Positions 16,101-23,686 of a stretch of DNA of 29,924 bases are shown in pieces. The stretch comes from Candidatus Mediterraneibacter colneyensis. GTDB lineage: Bacteria > Bacillota > Clostridia > Lachnospirales > Lachnospiraceae. A program made the position numbers and the translations under genes. The stretch is from the NCBI GenBank assembly GCA_019114745.1, contig DXEY01000074.1:1-29924 (forward strand), written 5' to 3'. The first letter of the stretch is position 1. The number at the start of each line of letters is the position of its first letter. The notes beneath the pieces are model-generated. The model was not told where the DNA came from. It did not search any database and worked only from the letters and a program-made list of their open reading frames with translations.

Positions 16101-17577
16101 GGGGACAAGGTTTAAGATACAGGAAGTATCTTCCGACGGCTATCTGCTGAAGAGCGTGACCATAGGCGGCGCGCCTCAGACGCCGGATGCCGACGGATAT
16201 TATTCCGGCTCTGTGGAAGGTCAGGGGACGCAGACGGAAGTAGCGGTCAAAAATGAAAAGGCGCAGACGGCTGTAAACCTGTCTGCCATCAAGACTGTGG
16301 ATCAGGCAAATAAGGAAGTCCCGACAGGGGCATTTCAATTCATACTGACGGGGAGAGCTCCTGAGGAATTGGGAGACGGGAACTGGTCGAAAGATACTTC
16401 CGGCATCTCGCAGACAAAGAGAAATGACGGAAACGGGAAGGCAGTATTCGACACCCTGACGTATCAGGAAGAAGGAGTTTATCTCTATACGATAGCGGAA
16501 GTGATCCCGGACGACGAGACGTATCTGTACGACAGGAGCGAGTATGAAGTGAGGGTAGATGTATCTGCGGACGGCGGCTCGATGCAGAGAGACATTACCG
16601 TGACAAAAATAAAAGACAAAGACGGCACGGCACTCGAGCCGTCTGAGGAAGTCGGCGACATCACCAGCGGGATCCGGTTTGACAATACAACGAATACCGC
16701 GGATCTGACAGTGCAGAAGCTGCTCGTAAACGAAGACGGGACGTTCCTTCCGAAGAGCTCATGGCCGGATAAAGACAGCAACTTTGCATTTACATTCCGG
16801 CTGGAGATGAAAAATGACAGCGGCGTGTACGAACAATGCGCCGGACAGACCTATTACTACAACGGCGGCTCGGGCACGACAGGCAGTAACGGACTTTTTC
16901 TCGTATATCCACAGGAGAGCGGGAGCAGCGTGAAAGTCGAGTTCCGGGATCTGATCATCGGAAAAGAGTACCGTGTGACGGAAGTGCTGACGGATAAGAC
17001 AGGATATGGGCTGTATGGCGTGACCGTCGGAGGCGGGAAAGCAGATCCGTCTGTGTCCGGCAGGCGTTACAGCGTGGAGCGGACGATAGAGGCGGACGGC
17101 AACGACATTGTTTTCAGCAATTATCCGCTGAGTTCGATCACGATCGTCAAGGAGGACGGGGAGAACAACCCTCTGGCGGGAGCGTCCTTCCGGCTGGAAA
17201 AGGAGACGGAAAGCGGCTGGGAGCAGATCGGGGAACCGCAGGAAAGCGGCATCGGCGGCAGAGTGTATTTCTCCGGGCTTCATGCCGGGCATTACCGGAT
17301 CACTGAGGTAAAGACAGCTCAGGGATACGTGCTTTTGAAAGAGCCGATCGAGATCGACCTTCCTTATCAGTATACGGCGGGCGATATCGTAAACGGGGCG
17401 GAAGTGACCTCGGACGGACTGGCGTACAGGATCACATTTACCGTGATCAATGATATGGCATTTGACCTGCCCCAGGCAGGGAAGAATGGGACAGGCCTGC
17501 TCCTGGCAGCAGGCGGGCTTATTATGATAACTTCAGGAGGCATGCTGCTGATGCGCAGGCGGCGGAAAAAAGCCTGA
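13177..17577 (+). CDS. Sortase-anchored pilus tip adhesin with fibro-slime and Cna-B domains and a starch-binding-like insert
   Basis: This is a 1466-residue secreted surface protein. Domains in order: signal peptide (1-26, ending PALAG); an Ig-like N-terminal region (about 27-215) with two Cys; a fibro-slime/PA14-like region (about 230-610) with FTGDDDVWIFVDGKLVLDLG near 518; a beta domain (about 614-760); a second one (about 767-1028) interrupted at about 818-921 by a segment beginning VYVRKPDTWDKIYVYCW and including AAWPGVELT, which resembles CBM26 starch-binding modules; an FctA/Spy0128-like domain (about 1029-1145); another beta domain (about 1169-1310); and a SpaA/Cna-B domain (about 1316-1394) with E-box ITEVKTAQGY. 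The sorting signal is LPQAG (1431-1435), then a TM helix and RRRRKKA. The protein has no pilin-lysine motif, so it is probably the tip rather than the shaft. GGGGAG at 13159-13164 is the best ribosome binding site. Adhesion to a glucan is inference. Confidence 0.88.
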   Translation: MKKKVCSLITAAAVLLTTAGIPALAGEPETNGDSGVVLLSVCAEGSGEQEAGAAETVHVSAENAGDDDAVLRVFLESGSDGTPDLETEVINMCGSGEEISEEGWSTLDETMQSALTMPDGSKTALEAEWKQTEDGNGTVTGRFLEAALPAGTSAAFDMQVVYRTDEAVCEKTSVVRAAAFVHDQDVTAVSGGASDSAEVTWKKTEDTAILSAASAYGSSEAERSGGNIETYRLNIADNVGTDYLTVPAVYYDYLDDGELTDGWKNNKVYGNSADQGWSVFGAFNGFLAQYYYDNQVAVPIYFGNLLRSDESTHTRAKQVEEQVKWLQDSPAWSNLPYNNSANNSNYLKDMYYSATGIVSNELSDGGNLQVEEGVNAPWFDEAWLTTAQEAEWDAAYGSKTPGKVMESEFAFRETVKDGVTYYEYDSSGGQDNITLGTDGSSFLYSQGTQYAVKDGRKNFELGDGGYGFFPFNRTGDETRNKIDYGFGAKIEIPFNLSPGGYSTDSSGNSVATHFDFTGDDDVWIFVDGKLVLDLGGAHKMAEGSINFKDGTVTVKDNRVTSVNSDPGHQTVSLYDALGVTDSSQYDPTVKHTLTIFYMERGMIESNLKIAFNMQPVTHSLVVEKDVDTAAVNSGLQETVEDADEFDISLSAAGTPASDKTYQLNGGEKKTDENGTLTLKDSEQALFRKQFDDVIGQTISAQESTVREEKSYLTYDASWKAEDLENGNALIAEGTGQDAAFTYNKTSEADNQFAAVRNKLTYINTPQTGSLSVAKETVDGSGSPYEDADTEFRFRILLDMGITTDGQTVSEDVTDPDAVYVRKPDTWDKIYVYCWNSSDTSEKNAAWPGVELTADDLVSGSQSIYKYDLGDNSDRYDMIQLNIGGNSAQSKDLKLYSSSEDPSMEHNYYLMDSSNDWIISQFQEKQDKYVPGESLGYQGYALSYQISGTGETRTADKDGYFTLKSGEKAVFTGIPVGTRFKIQEVSSDGYLLKSVTIGGAPQTPDADGYYSGSVEGQGTQTEVAVKNEKAQTAVNLSAIKTVDQANKEVPTGAFQFILTGRAPEELGDGNWSKDTSGISQTKRNDGNGKAVFDTLTYQEEGVYLYTIAEVIPDDETYLYDRSEYEVRVDVSADGGSMQRDITVTKIKDKDGTALEPSEEVGDITSGIRFDNTTNTADLTVQKLLVNEDGTFLPKSSWPDKDSNFAFTFRLEMKNDSGVYEQCAGQTYYYNGGSGTTGSNGLFLVYPQESGSSVKVEFRDLIIGKEYRVTEVLTDKTGYGLYGVTVGGGKADPSVSGRRYSVERTIEADGNDIVFSNYPLSSITIVKEDGENNPLAGASFRLEKETESGWEQIGEPQESGIGGRVYFSGLHAGHYRITEVKTAQGYVLLKEPIEIDLPYQYTAGDIVNGAEVTSDGLAYRITFTVINDMAFDLPQAGKNGTGLLLAAGGLIMITSGGMLLMRRRRKKA

Positions 17578-17618
17578 GTTATATAAATATTAATCAACAA
17601 TAAAAGGAGAGAAGCTTT

Positions 17619-19358
17619 ATGAAAAAGAGATCATTTATGAAAAAGCTGATCGCAACGGCGGGCGCCGCTGCCATGGCACTGACTTTGATGATACCTGCGG
17701 GCACTGTCAGAGCGGCAGGAGAGACCATTAACCCGAACACGCCGGTTACCCTCACGATCACGAAATACGAAGGGGATAATACCGGACTTTCGAGTGATGT
17801 AAGCGGGAAACAGGATAACAGCATTTCGGGCAATACAATAGCAGACGTAGAGTTCACCGCAGTAAAGATTGCCACGATCGATCAGGAGACAACAGCAGAG
17901 AGCAGCGCAGTTAAGTATAAACTGACGGATGCCGGGGCATCCCTTACCGGTATTGGCAGTGCAGGAGATGCAAAGACAGCGACAGAGATCAATACCTGGC
18001 TGAGTGGAAAAACAGCGAACGACCTGACAGATGATGTAGAATCAGCAGCAGGCGCGGTCAGCGGAACTACGGATAGTAACGGCGTGCTCATATTTACAAG
18101 CAATGCGGGTACGACAGGAGACAATGTAAAACAGATCTCAGGACAGGGTCTCTATCTGGTCGTTGAGACAAAAGCTCCTGCGACTGTCACGAAACGTTCG
18201 GTTCCCTTTGTTGTTTCTCTTCCGATGACGGATAAAGAAAATGGGAACGGCTGGATGTATAACGTATATGCATATCCGAAGAACAGTATATCTGCTACCG
18301 ATGTGGAAAAAGAAATTTCGGCGATCAACGGTGCGTCACAGGATGCCGGGATCGCAGCGGATAAAAAGAGCGCGGAAGCACAGATCGGAGATGAGATTAC
18401 CTATCAGGTACCGATTACAGCTATTGTGCCGGATTCCGGTCTTACACGTCTTGGAATTACTGATACAATGAGCAAAGGACTTACATTCGTGAAGGCGGGC
18501 GACAGTGCGGCACCGGCAGATGTAGACGTATATGCGGGAGCATCAACTGAAGCGGAGAAAGTAGACGAGGATTCCTATACAGTGTCAGCAGAGACAGATG
18601 GAAGCGGTGTTACTACGCTGAAAGTATATTTTACGGAGACTTATCTTGGAACATTAAACAGCAATACCAGTGACCGTGAACATGAATTTCTTTTTGTCTA
18701 TAAGGCGAAGCTCAATGAAGACGCAGTGCTCGGTACGACAGGAAACGGCAACTCCGTTAAGATGACATATAACTATAATAACGGGCCGGACAGTGATGTG
18801 GAGAGCGGATCAAAAGAAGCGAAAGTCTACACCTGGGGTATCGACCTCACAAAGAAAGGGGAAGACAACAGCGCCCTGCAGGGGGTTGAGTTTAATCTGG
18901 CAAAAGATAATGAGACACTGGCATTTGTCTATGACAGCGACAGCAATGCGTACCGCCCGGCAGTGGCAGAGTCTGAGAGCACTTCAGAGACTCTGACGAC
19001 AGTGGCTGGCGGAAAACTCTATATCAGAGGGCTTGAGTCGGGAACCTATACATTGACAGAGACAAAAACAGTGAACGGGTATACCCTGCTCAAGAACCCG
19101 ATCACAATTGTGATAACCGGGAATAATACGGACGGATCCGCCCAGGCGACTGTTGATGGAGAAGGGGTGACGCTTACTCAGGATAACGTCAATAACGGAT
19201 CAAATTCTGCGTTGATCCCGATCACCGTCGTCAACAGCAAAGGTTTTGACCTCCCGCAGACAGGCGCCGCAGGGACAGCGATCTTTGCCATCGCAGGGGT
19301 CATCCTCATCGCAGCGGCAGGAATGCTTCTGGTTCTGCGCAGGAAATCCGGGAAATAA
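17619..19358 (+). CDS. Major (backbone) pilin, LPQTG-anchored, isopeptide type
   Basis: This 579-residue shaft subunit is polymerised by class C sortase and finally linked to the cell wall. The signal peptide (about 1-32) ends TVRA. The pilin motif WMYNVYAYPK (residues 212-221) fits WxxxVxVYPK, making Lys221 the expected intermolecular cross-link residue. Isopeptide-type domains follow at about 228-400 (AQIGDEITYQVPI) and about 404-520 (GIDLTKKGEDNSALQGVEF, with E-box LTETKTVNGY near 483). The sorting signal is LPQTG at 545-549, followed by a hydrophobic helix and a basic tail. AAAGGAGAG precedes the start. It lies 41 bases after the tip gene and before two class C sortases, the standard pilus-island order. 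Confidence 0.93.
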   Translation: MKKRSFMKKLIATAGAAAMALTLMIPAGTVRAAGETINPNTPVTLTITKYEGDNTGLSSDVSGKQDNSISGNTIADVEFTAVKIATIDQETTAESSAVKYKLTDAGASLTGIGSAGDAKTATEINTWLSGKTANDLTDDVESAAGAVSGTTDSNGVLIFTSNAGTTGDNVKQISGQGLYLVVETKAPATVTKRSVPFVVSLPMTDKENGNGWMYNVYAYPKNSISATDVEKEISAINGASQDAGIAADKKSAEAQIGDEITYQVPITAIVPDSGLTRLGITDTMSKGLTFVKAGDSAAPADVDVYAGASTEAEKVDEDSYTVSAETDGSGVTTLKVYFTETYLGTLNSNTSDREHEFLFVYKAKLNEDAVLGTTGNGNSVKMTYNYNNGPDSDVESGSKEAKVYTWGIDLTKKGEDNSALQGVEFNLAKDNETLAFVYDSDSNAYRPAVAESESTSETLTTVAGGKLYIRGLESGTYTLTETKTVNGYTLLKNPITIVITGNNTDGSAQATVDGEGVTLTQDNVNNGSNSALIPITVVNSKGFDLPQTGAAGTAIFAIAGVILIAAAGMLLVLRRKSGK

Positions 19359-19407
19359 TTTCAGCAGTCACAAGTTAAACTTTCTTTCATATTTCTTACT
19401 TTTCAGC

Positions 19408-19437
19408 CCTGCCCGCCCGGTTACCCTGGCGGGCAGG
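19408..19437 (+). other. Strong hairpin between backbone pilin and sortases
   Basis: CCTGCCCGCC (19408-19417) pairs perfectly with GGCGGGCAGG (19428-19437) around a 10-base loop. No T-run follows, so it is more likely an mRNA 3'-stabiliser or partial attenuator that leaves pilin message in excess over sortase message. The region 19359-19407 is pyrimidine-rich, with no promoter that I can see. Confidence 0.65.
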
Positions 19438-19461
19438 CGTGTATCTCTGGGAGGGCGGACG

Positions 19462-20364
19462 ATGCGCAGCCGTATTATCAATATCCTTTTAGTCCTTGCC
19501 ATGCTGGCGGGAGTCGGCGTGCTCGCATATCCTTTTGTGAGCAATGTGCTCCACGACAGAAAGCAGGATGAGATCATAACTGAATATGATGAGAGTGTGG
19601 AGGCGCTCTCCGAAGCGGGCAGGGAAGAGATGCTCGCGGCTGCGCACGCGTACAACGAGGATCTGACCGGGGATGTAGTTCTGACGGATCCGTTCGATCC
19701 GGCGGCTGTCAGCAAGATCCGTGAAGGTTACGAAGAACTCCTGAATGTGGACGGGGACGGCATCATGGGCTATGTGGAGATCCCGAGGATCGGCGTGTAT
19801 GAGGCAGTCTATCACGGCACGTCGGACGAAGTCCTTTCAAAAGGGATCGGTCATCTTGCCAATACCTCCCTTCCGGTGGGCGGCAAAGGTACTCACGCCG
19901 TCCTTTCCGGACACACCGGGCTGCCGGAGGCGGAACTTTTTACAAATCTTACAGAAATAGAGGAAGGGGACGTATTTTATATCCATGTTCTCGGAGAAAC
20001 GCTTGCCTATGAGACAGACCGGATCGAGGTCGTAGAGCCTTCGGATACGGAGAGCCTGCAGATTGATGTAAATGAAGACTATGTGACACTTGTAACATGC
20101 ACGCCTTACGGGATCAATTCCCACAGGCTTCTTGTGCGAGGAACGCGCGTCCCTTATACGGAGAGTGTAAAAGCAGCCGGCGACGCGCAGGCGGCAGAGG
20201 GGATGGATGCGGAGAACTGGAAGACGGTGTACGGACGGGCTCTGCTCACAGGAGCAGTACTTGCCGCAGCGCTTCTTTTCGGCATCTGGTTTATCGCGCG
20301 CCTGAGAAGGAACAGGCGGGAAAAGAGCCGGAGAAAAGCGGAAAAGCACAGGCGCAGGAGGTGA
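19462..20364 (+). CDS. Class C sortase 1 (pilus polymerase)
   Basis: This is a 300-residue membrane transpeptidase. An N-terminal TM segment lies at about 5-24. The lid motif characteristic of class C is DPF at 76-78. Catalytic residues are His151 in LSGHTGLP, Cys213 in TCTPYG, and Arg222 in NSHRLLVRG. A second TM segment near the C-terminus (about 255-277) is followed by a basic tail (RLRRNRREKSRRKAEKHRRR), which is also typical. The ATG at 19462 follows GGGAGG (19450-19455) and gives the signal-anchor at once; the frame is open to 19246, but that part lies inside the pilin gene. It probably joins the sorting-signal Thr of one pilin to Lys221 of the next. Confidence 0.93.
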   Translation: MRSRIINILLVLAMLAGVGVLAYPFVSNVLHDRKQDEIITEYDESVEALSEAGREEMLAAAHAYNEDLTGDVVLTDPFDPAAVSKIREGYEELLNVDGDGIMGYVEIPRIGVYEAVYHGTSDEVLSKGIGHLANTSLPVGGKGTHAVLSGHTGLPEAELFTNLTEIEEGDVFYIHVLGETLAYETDRIEVVEPSDTESLQIDVNEDYVTLVTCTPYGINSHRLLVRGTRVPYTESVKAAGDAQAAEGMDAENWKTVYGRALLTGAVLAAALLFGIWFIARLRRNRREKSRRKAEKHRRRR

Positions 20365-20371
20365 GAAGGTG

Positions 20372-21286
20372 ATGAGGAAGAAAGTGATATCAGTCCTGAT
20401 CCTTTTCCTGTATCTGGCGGGAGTGGTCATTTTCGCACTGCCGGATCTCAACAGCCTGAGACATACGGCTGCCGTGAGAGAAGTGACAGAGACGTTCGGT
20501 GAGAAGGCGCGCGGCTCAGAAGGAGAGCCGGCGTCAGACCTCGCGGAACTCAGACAGCAGATGGAGACGTACAATAAGGAGATTTATGAGGAACGGCAGG
20601 CAGGGCTTACCGATCCGTGGGCGTATGAATCCGAAGGGGTTGACCTGACGGAATACGGGCTGGAAGAAAATGTGGCGGCAGTGATCACCATACCGGCTAT
20701 GGATGTAGAACTTCCGGTATATCTGGGGGCAACGCAGGAAAACATGGCAAAAGGTGCAGTGCAGCTCGGGCAGACTTCTATGCCTGTCGGCGGGGAGAAT
20801 ACGAACTGCGTGATCGCCGCTCACAGGGGCTACCGGGGAATCCCGATGTTCCGGGATATCGAACTGCTTAAGCCAGGGGATGAGATCACAGTAGAAAACC
20901 TGTGGGAGACACTGACATACCGGGTGACAGAGATCCGGATCCTCTATCCCTCGGATATCGGGGAAGTGCTCATACAGGACGGGAAAGATATGATCACGCT
21001 GCTCACCTGCCATCCCTATACGCAGCACTCCCGGCGGTACGCCGTATTCTGCGAGAGGGAAGGACAGATCCCGGACAGTGCAAAGGATGCGTCTGTTTCA
21101 TGGCAGGTAAGGGAAGCGGCCGCTGCAGAAGACGGAGAGGAGTTTGAGACGGAACGACTGCTCAGAAAAGGGGGATATCTGCTTCTGATCGTGACAGGCG
21201 CCGCCATAGCGGGAAATTTCTGCCTGCGCCGCAGAAAGCAGCATGGGAAACCCGGCAGGAAAAGAAACAGAAAGCCAACATCTTGA
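20372..21286 (+). CDS. Class C sortase 2 (pilus polymerase)
   Basis: This 304-residue protein is a paralogue of the preceding sortase. TM segments are at about 5-25 and near the C-terminus (YLLLIVTGAAIAGNF), followed by a basic tail. The lid motif is DPW at 81-83. The catalytic residues His151 (AAHRGYRG), Cys213 (TCHPYT) and Arg222 (SRRYAVF) fall at exactly the same numbers as in sortase 1. AGGAGG at 20356-20361 serves the start; a GTG at 20369 is an alternative that adds one residue. Two sortases for two substrates suggest that one polymerises the shaft and one adds the tip, but the assignment cannot be read from sequence. Its stop codon lies inside the operator of the next operon. Confidence 0.92.
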   Translation: MRKKVISVLILFLYLAGVVIFALPDLNSLRHTAAVREVTETFGEKARGSEGEPASDLAELRQQMETYNKEIYEERQAGLTDPWAYESEGVDLTEYGLEENVAAVITIPAMDVELPVYLGATQENMAKGAVQLGQTSMPVGGENTNCVIAAHRGYRGIPMFRDIELLKPGDEITVENLWETLTYRVTEIRILYPSDIGEVLIQDGKDMITLLTCHPYTQHSRRYAVFCEREGQIPDSAKDASVSWQVREAAAAEDGEEFETERLLRKGGYLLLIVTGAAIAGNFCLRRRKQHGKPGRKRNRKPTS

Positions 21287-21345
21287 AATAGTGACATGTT
21301 TCTTCAGAATTTGTCATATCCGAAAAATGGGTTTCTTCTTATAAT
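21281..21345 (+). promoter_or_regulatory. Promoter with tandem operator, site 3 (sugar importer)
   Basis: The first repeat, TTGAAATAGTGACATG (21283-21298), is the best match to the consensus; the second (from 21303, TTCAGAATTTGTCATAT) is degenerate but in the same 20-bp phase. A perfect -10 TATAAT at 21340-21345 begins 37 bp after the second repeat starts, as at site 1. The -35 position is poor. The transcript would start near 21352, about 33 bases before the binding-protein ATG. The shared ACATCTTGAAA extends the similarity to site 2 upstream of the first repeat. Confidence 0.72.
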
Positions 21346-21384
21346 AAAACCATCATCAAACGAGGCCAAAGGAGGAAAGATTTT

Positions 21385-22728
21385 ATGAAAAGAAAAAGAA
21401 TACTTGCGCTGGTACTTGCAGCGGCAATGGCAGGAAGCCTGGTAACAGGATGTTCAGGTTCCGGTTCTGACAGTTCGGGAGGAGACGATTCTTCATCCGG
21501 AAGCACAGGCAAGGTATATTACCTGAACTTCAAACCGGAGCAGGCTGACCAGTGGGTACAACTGGCAGAGACTTACACAGAGGAGACAGGCGTACAGGTA
21601 GATGTGCAGACAGCGGCATCCGGTACATATGAGTCACAGCTCAAGTCAGAGATGGCAAAAGACGAGGCGCCTACCCTGTTCCAGGTGAACGGCCCGGTGG
21701 GACTGGCTACATGGAAAGATTACTGCTATGATCTGTCCGGCAGTGACGTTTACAAAGACGTATCCAGCGATGACTACGTGCTCAAAGACGGAGACCAGGT
21801 ACTCGGTATCGCATACGTGATCGAAACATACGGACTGATCTACAACAAGGCTCTGTTGAACGACTACTTTGAAGCAGACTGGTCTACCGTGAAATCTATC
21901 GACGACCTGAACAACTTCGAGGCGCTCAAGACAGTAGCAGAAGAGATCCAGGCTCACAAAGACGACCTTGGAGTAGAGGGCGCATTTACATCAGCAGGTA
22001 TGGATTCCTCTTCAGACTGGAGATTCAAGACACACCTTGCAAACCTTCCGATCTATTATGAGTACCAGGATAAGGGCATCACATCTACAGATGCGATCGA
22101 AGGCACATATCTTGACAACTACAAACAGGTATGGGATCTGTACATCAACAACGCTACATGCGAGCCGTCCATGATCTCCTCTAAGACAGGTGAAGATGCG
22201 GCAAGCGAGTTCGCACTTGGAGAAGCAGTATTCTACCAGAACGGTACATGGGCATACAACGATGTCAAAGACAATGAAGTAGCTGACGAAGACCTCGGCA
22301 TGCTCCCGATCTACATCGGCGCTGAGGGCGAAGAGAATCAGGGACTCTGCACAGGTTCTGAGAACTACTGGTGTGTAAACAAAAATGCATCTGAGGAAGA
22401 CATCCAGGCAACGCTTGACTTCATGAAATGGGTAGTAGAGAGCGACGAAGGACGCGACATGCTGGCAAACGAGATGGGATTTGTAACACCGTTTACTACA
22501 TTCTCCGATTATCTGCCGGGCAACCCGCTTGTACAGGCAAACGAGGAATACAACGAAGCAGGCAAGACACCGGTAAGCTGGAACTTCACAACAATGCCGT
22601 CTGAGAACTGGAAGAACAACGTAGGAAGCGCACTTCTTGAGTATGCACAGGGCACAGGCGACTGGAGCGGAGTAGAGACAGCATTTGTTGACGGCTGGGC
22701 TACAGAGTACGCAGCAGCAAACGAATAA
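21385..22728 (+). CDS. Sugar ABC transporter substrate-binding lipoprotein
   Basis: This 447-residue family-1 (MalE/UgpB-like) extracellular binding protein has a signal peptide with lipobox LVTGC (Cys at about residue 23), then a Ser/Gly-rich tether (SGSGSDSSGGDDSSSGS), then the two-lobe fold beginning VYYLNFKPEQADQWVQLAE. Conserved family features include YGLIYNKALL (about 150) and GEAVFYQNGTWAYNDV, with aromatic residues likely to stack on sugar rings. AAAGGAGG at 21368-21375 is a strong ribosome binding site. Codon choice is markedly uniform (AAC, TAC, GCA), suggesting high expression. The sugar is unknown; the CUT1 family takes oligosaccharides. Confidence 0.92.
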   Translation: MKRKRILALVLAAAMAGSLVTGCSGSGSDSSGGDDSSSGSTGKVYYLNFKPEQADQWVQLAETYTEETGVQVDVQTAASGTYESQLKSEMAKDEAPTLFQVNGPVGLATWKDYCYDLSGSDVYKDVSSDDYVLKDGDQVLGIAYVIETYGLIYNKALLNDYFEADWSTVKSIDDLNNFEALKTVAEEIQAHKDDLGVEGAFTSAGMDSSSDWRFKTHLANLPIYYEYQDKGITSTDAIEGTYLDNYKQVWDLYINNATCEPSMISSKTGEDAASEFALGEAVFYQNGTWAYNDVKDNEVADEDLGMLPIYIGAEGEENQGLCTGSENYWCVNKNASEEDIQATLDFMKWVVESDEGRDMLANEMGFVTPFTTFSDYLPGNPLVQANEEYNEAGKTPVSWNFTTMPSENWKNNVGSALLEYAQGTGDWSGVETAFVDGWATEYAAANE

Positions 22729-22784
22729 ACAGACAGCAAATAAACAGAGAATCCTTCTGAAAGTTTAGAATAGCAAATGACAAC

Positions 22785-22814
22785 AAGAGCTCCGGCAGAT
22801 ATGGCGGGGCTCTT
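22785..22814 (+). other. Hairpin between binding-protein and permease genes
   Basis: AAGAGCTCCG (22785-22794) pairs with CGGGGCTCTT (22805-22814) over 10 bp with one wobble, around a 10-base loop. Only two T residues are present, so it is probably a processing or attenuation hairpin that keeps binding-protein mRNA in excess over permease mRNA, as in malE-malF-type operons. Confidence 0.6.
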
Positions 22815-22843
22815 ATCAGGAATTGAAAGAAAGGGGAAAGGAA

Positions 22844-23686
22844 ATGCAGAAAGCGATCAAGAAATATTTTCCTGTCTTTGTACTCCCTACAATGATAGCG
22901 TTTACGATCGGATTTATAGCCCCCTTCCTTCTGGGGATCTATCTTTCCTTTTGTAAATTTACGACTGTGACGGACGCGGAATTTATCGGACTTGGCAACT
23001 ACATAAAGACGCTCGGGGACGCGGAGTTTATCCACTCCCTCTGGTATACGGCGCTTTATACGATCGTGACGGTGCTCCTGATCAACGTGCTGGCATTTGC
23101 CGTGGCAATGCTCCTGACAAAAGGCATTAAAGGAACGAATATCTTCCGCACCGTATTCTTTATGCCAAACCTGATCGGCGGCATTGTACTCGGATATGTG
23201 TGGCAGCTTCTCTTAAACGGTATCCTGGCAAAGTTTGACCGCACGCTGACATTCTCAGAGACTTATGGTTTCTGGGGACTTGTGATCCTTGTCCTGTGGC
23301 AGCAGATCGGATATATGATGATCATTTATATCTCGGGTATCCAGAATATCCCGGGAGAACTGATCGAGGCGGCGAAGATCGACGGCGCGAACTCCAGACA
23401 GATCTTAAGACATGTGACCATACCGATGGTCATGCCGTCTATTACGATCTGTACCTTCCTTACGCTGACAAACGGATTCAAGCTCTTTGACCAGAACCTG
23501 GCCCTGACCAACGGCGCTCCGTCGAAAATGTCGGAACTTCTGGCGCTGAATATTTACAATACCTTCTACGGAAGGGCAGGATGGGAAGGCGTCGGCCAGG
23601 CAAAGGCGGTTGAATTTTTCATACTGGTAGCGATCATCGCGCTGATCCAGAATAGACTGACGAGATCAAAGGAGGTGCAGCAGTAA
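22844..23686 (+). CDS. Sugar ABC transporter permease (MalF/UgpA type)
   Basis: This 280-residue CUT1 membrane subunit has hydrophobic segments near the start (FPVFVLPTMIAFTIGFIAPF) and five more spread along the chain. The EAA coupling loop is EAAKIDGANSRQILRHVTIP, beginning at about residue 175. I chose the ATG at 22844, with AGGGG at 22832-22836; a TTG start at 22823 is open but would place the ribosome binding site inside the gene. The stop codon overlaps the next permease ATG by one base. No ATPase is encoded here, so a shared MsmK/UgpC-type ATPase elsewhere is expected. Confidence 0.93.
   Translation: MQKAIKKYFPVFVLPTMIAFTIGFIAPFLLGIYLSFCKFTTVTDAEFIGLGNYIKTLGDAEFIHSLWYTALYTIVTVLLINVLAFAVAMLLTKGIKGTNIFRTVFFMPNLIGGIVLGYVWQLLLNGILAKFDRTLTFSETYGFWGLVILVLWQQIGYMMIIYISGIQNIPGELIEAAKIDGANSRQILRHVTIPMVMPSITICTFLTLTNGFKLFDQNLALTNGAPSKMSELLALNIYNTFYGRAGWEGVGQAKAVEFFILVAIIALIQNRLTRSKEVQQ

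Noticed and set aside
13177..19358. CRISPR, insertion sequence or phage origin for the pilus region
   Set aside because: I saw no spaced repeats, transposase or integrase genes, flanking inverted repeats or tRNA. The pilus operon may be a horizontally acquired island, but nothing in the sequence marks its ends.
19246..19461. Extended sortase 1 start at 19246
   Set aside because: The extension lies mostly inside the backbone pilin gene and then across the hairpin. ATG 19462 with GGGAGG gives the expected N-terminal membrane anchor.
22823..22843. TTG start of the first sugar permease
   Set aside because: The extra seven codons are the ribosome binding region of the ATG at 22844.
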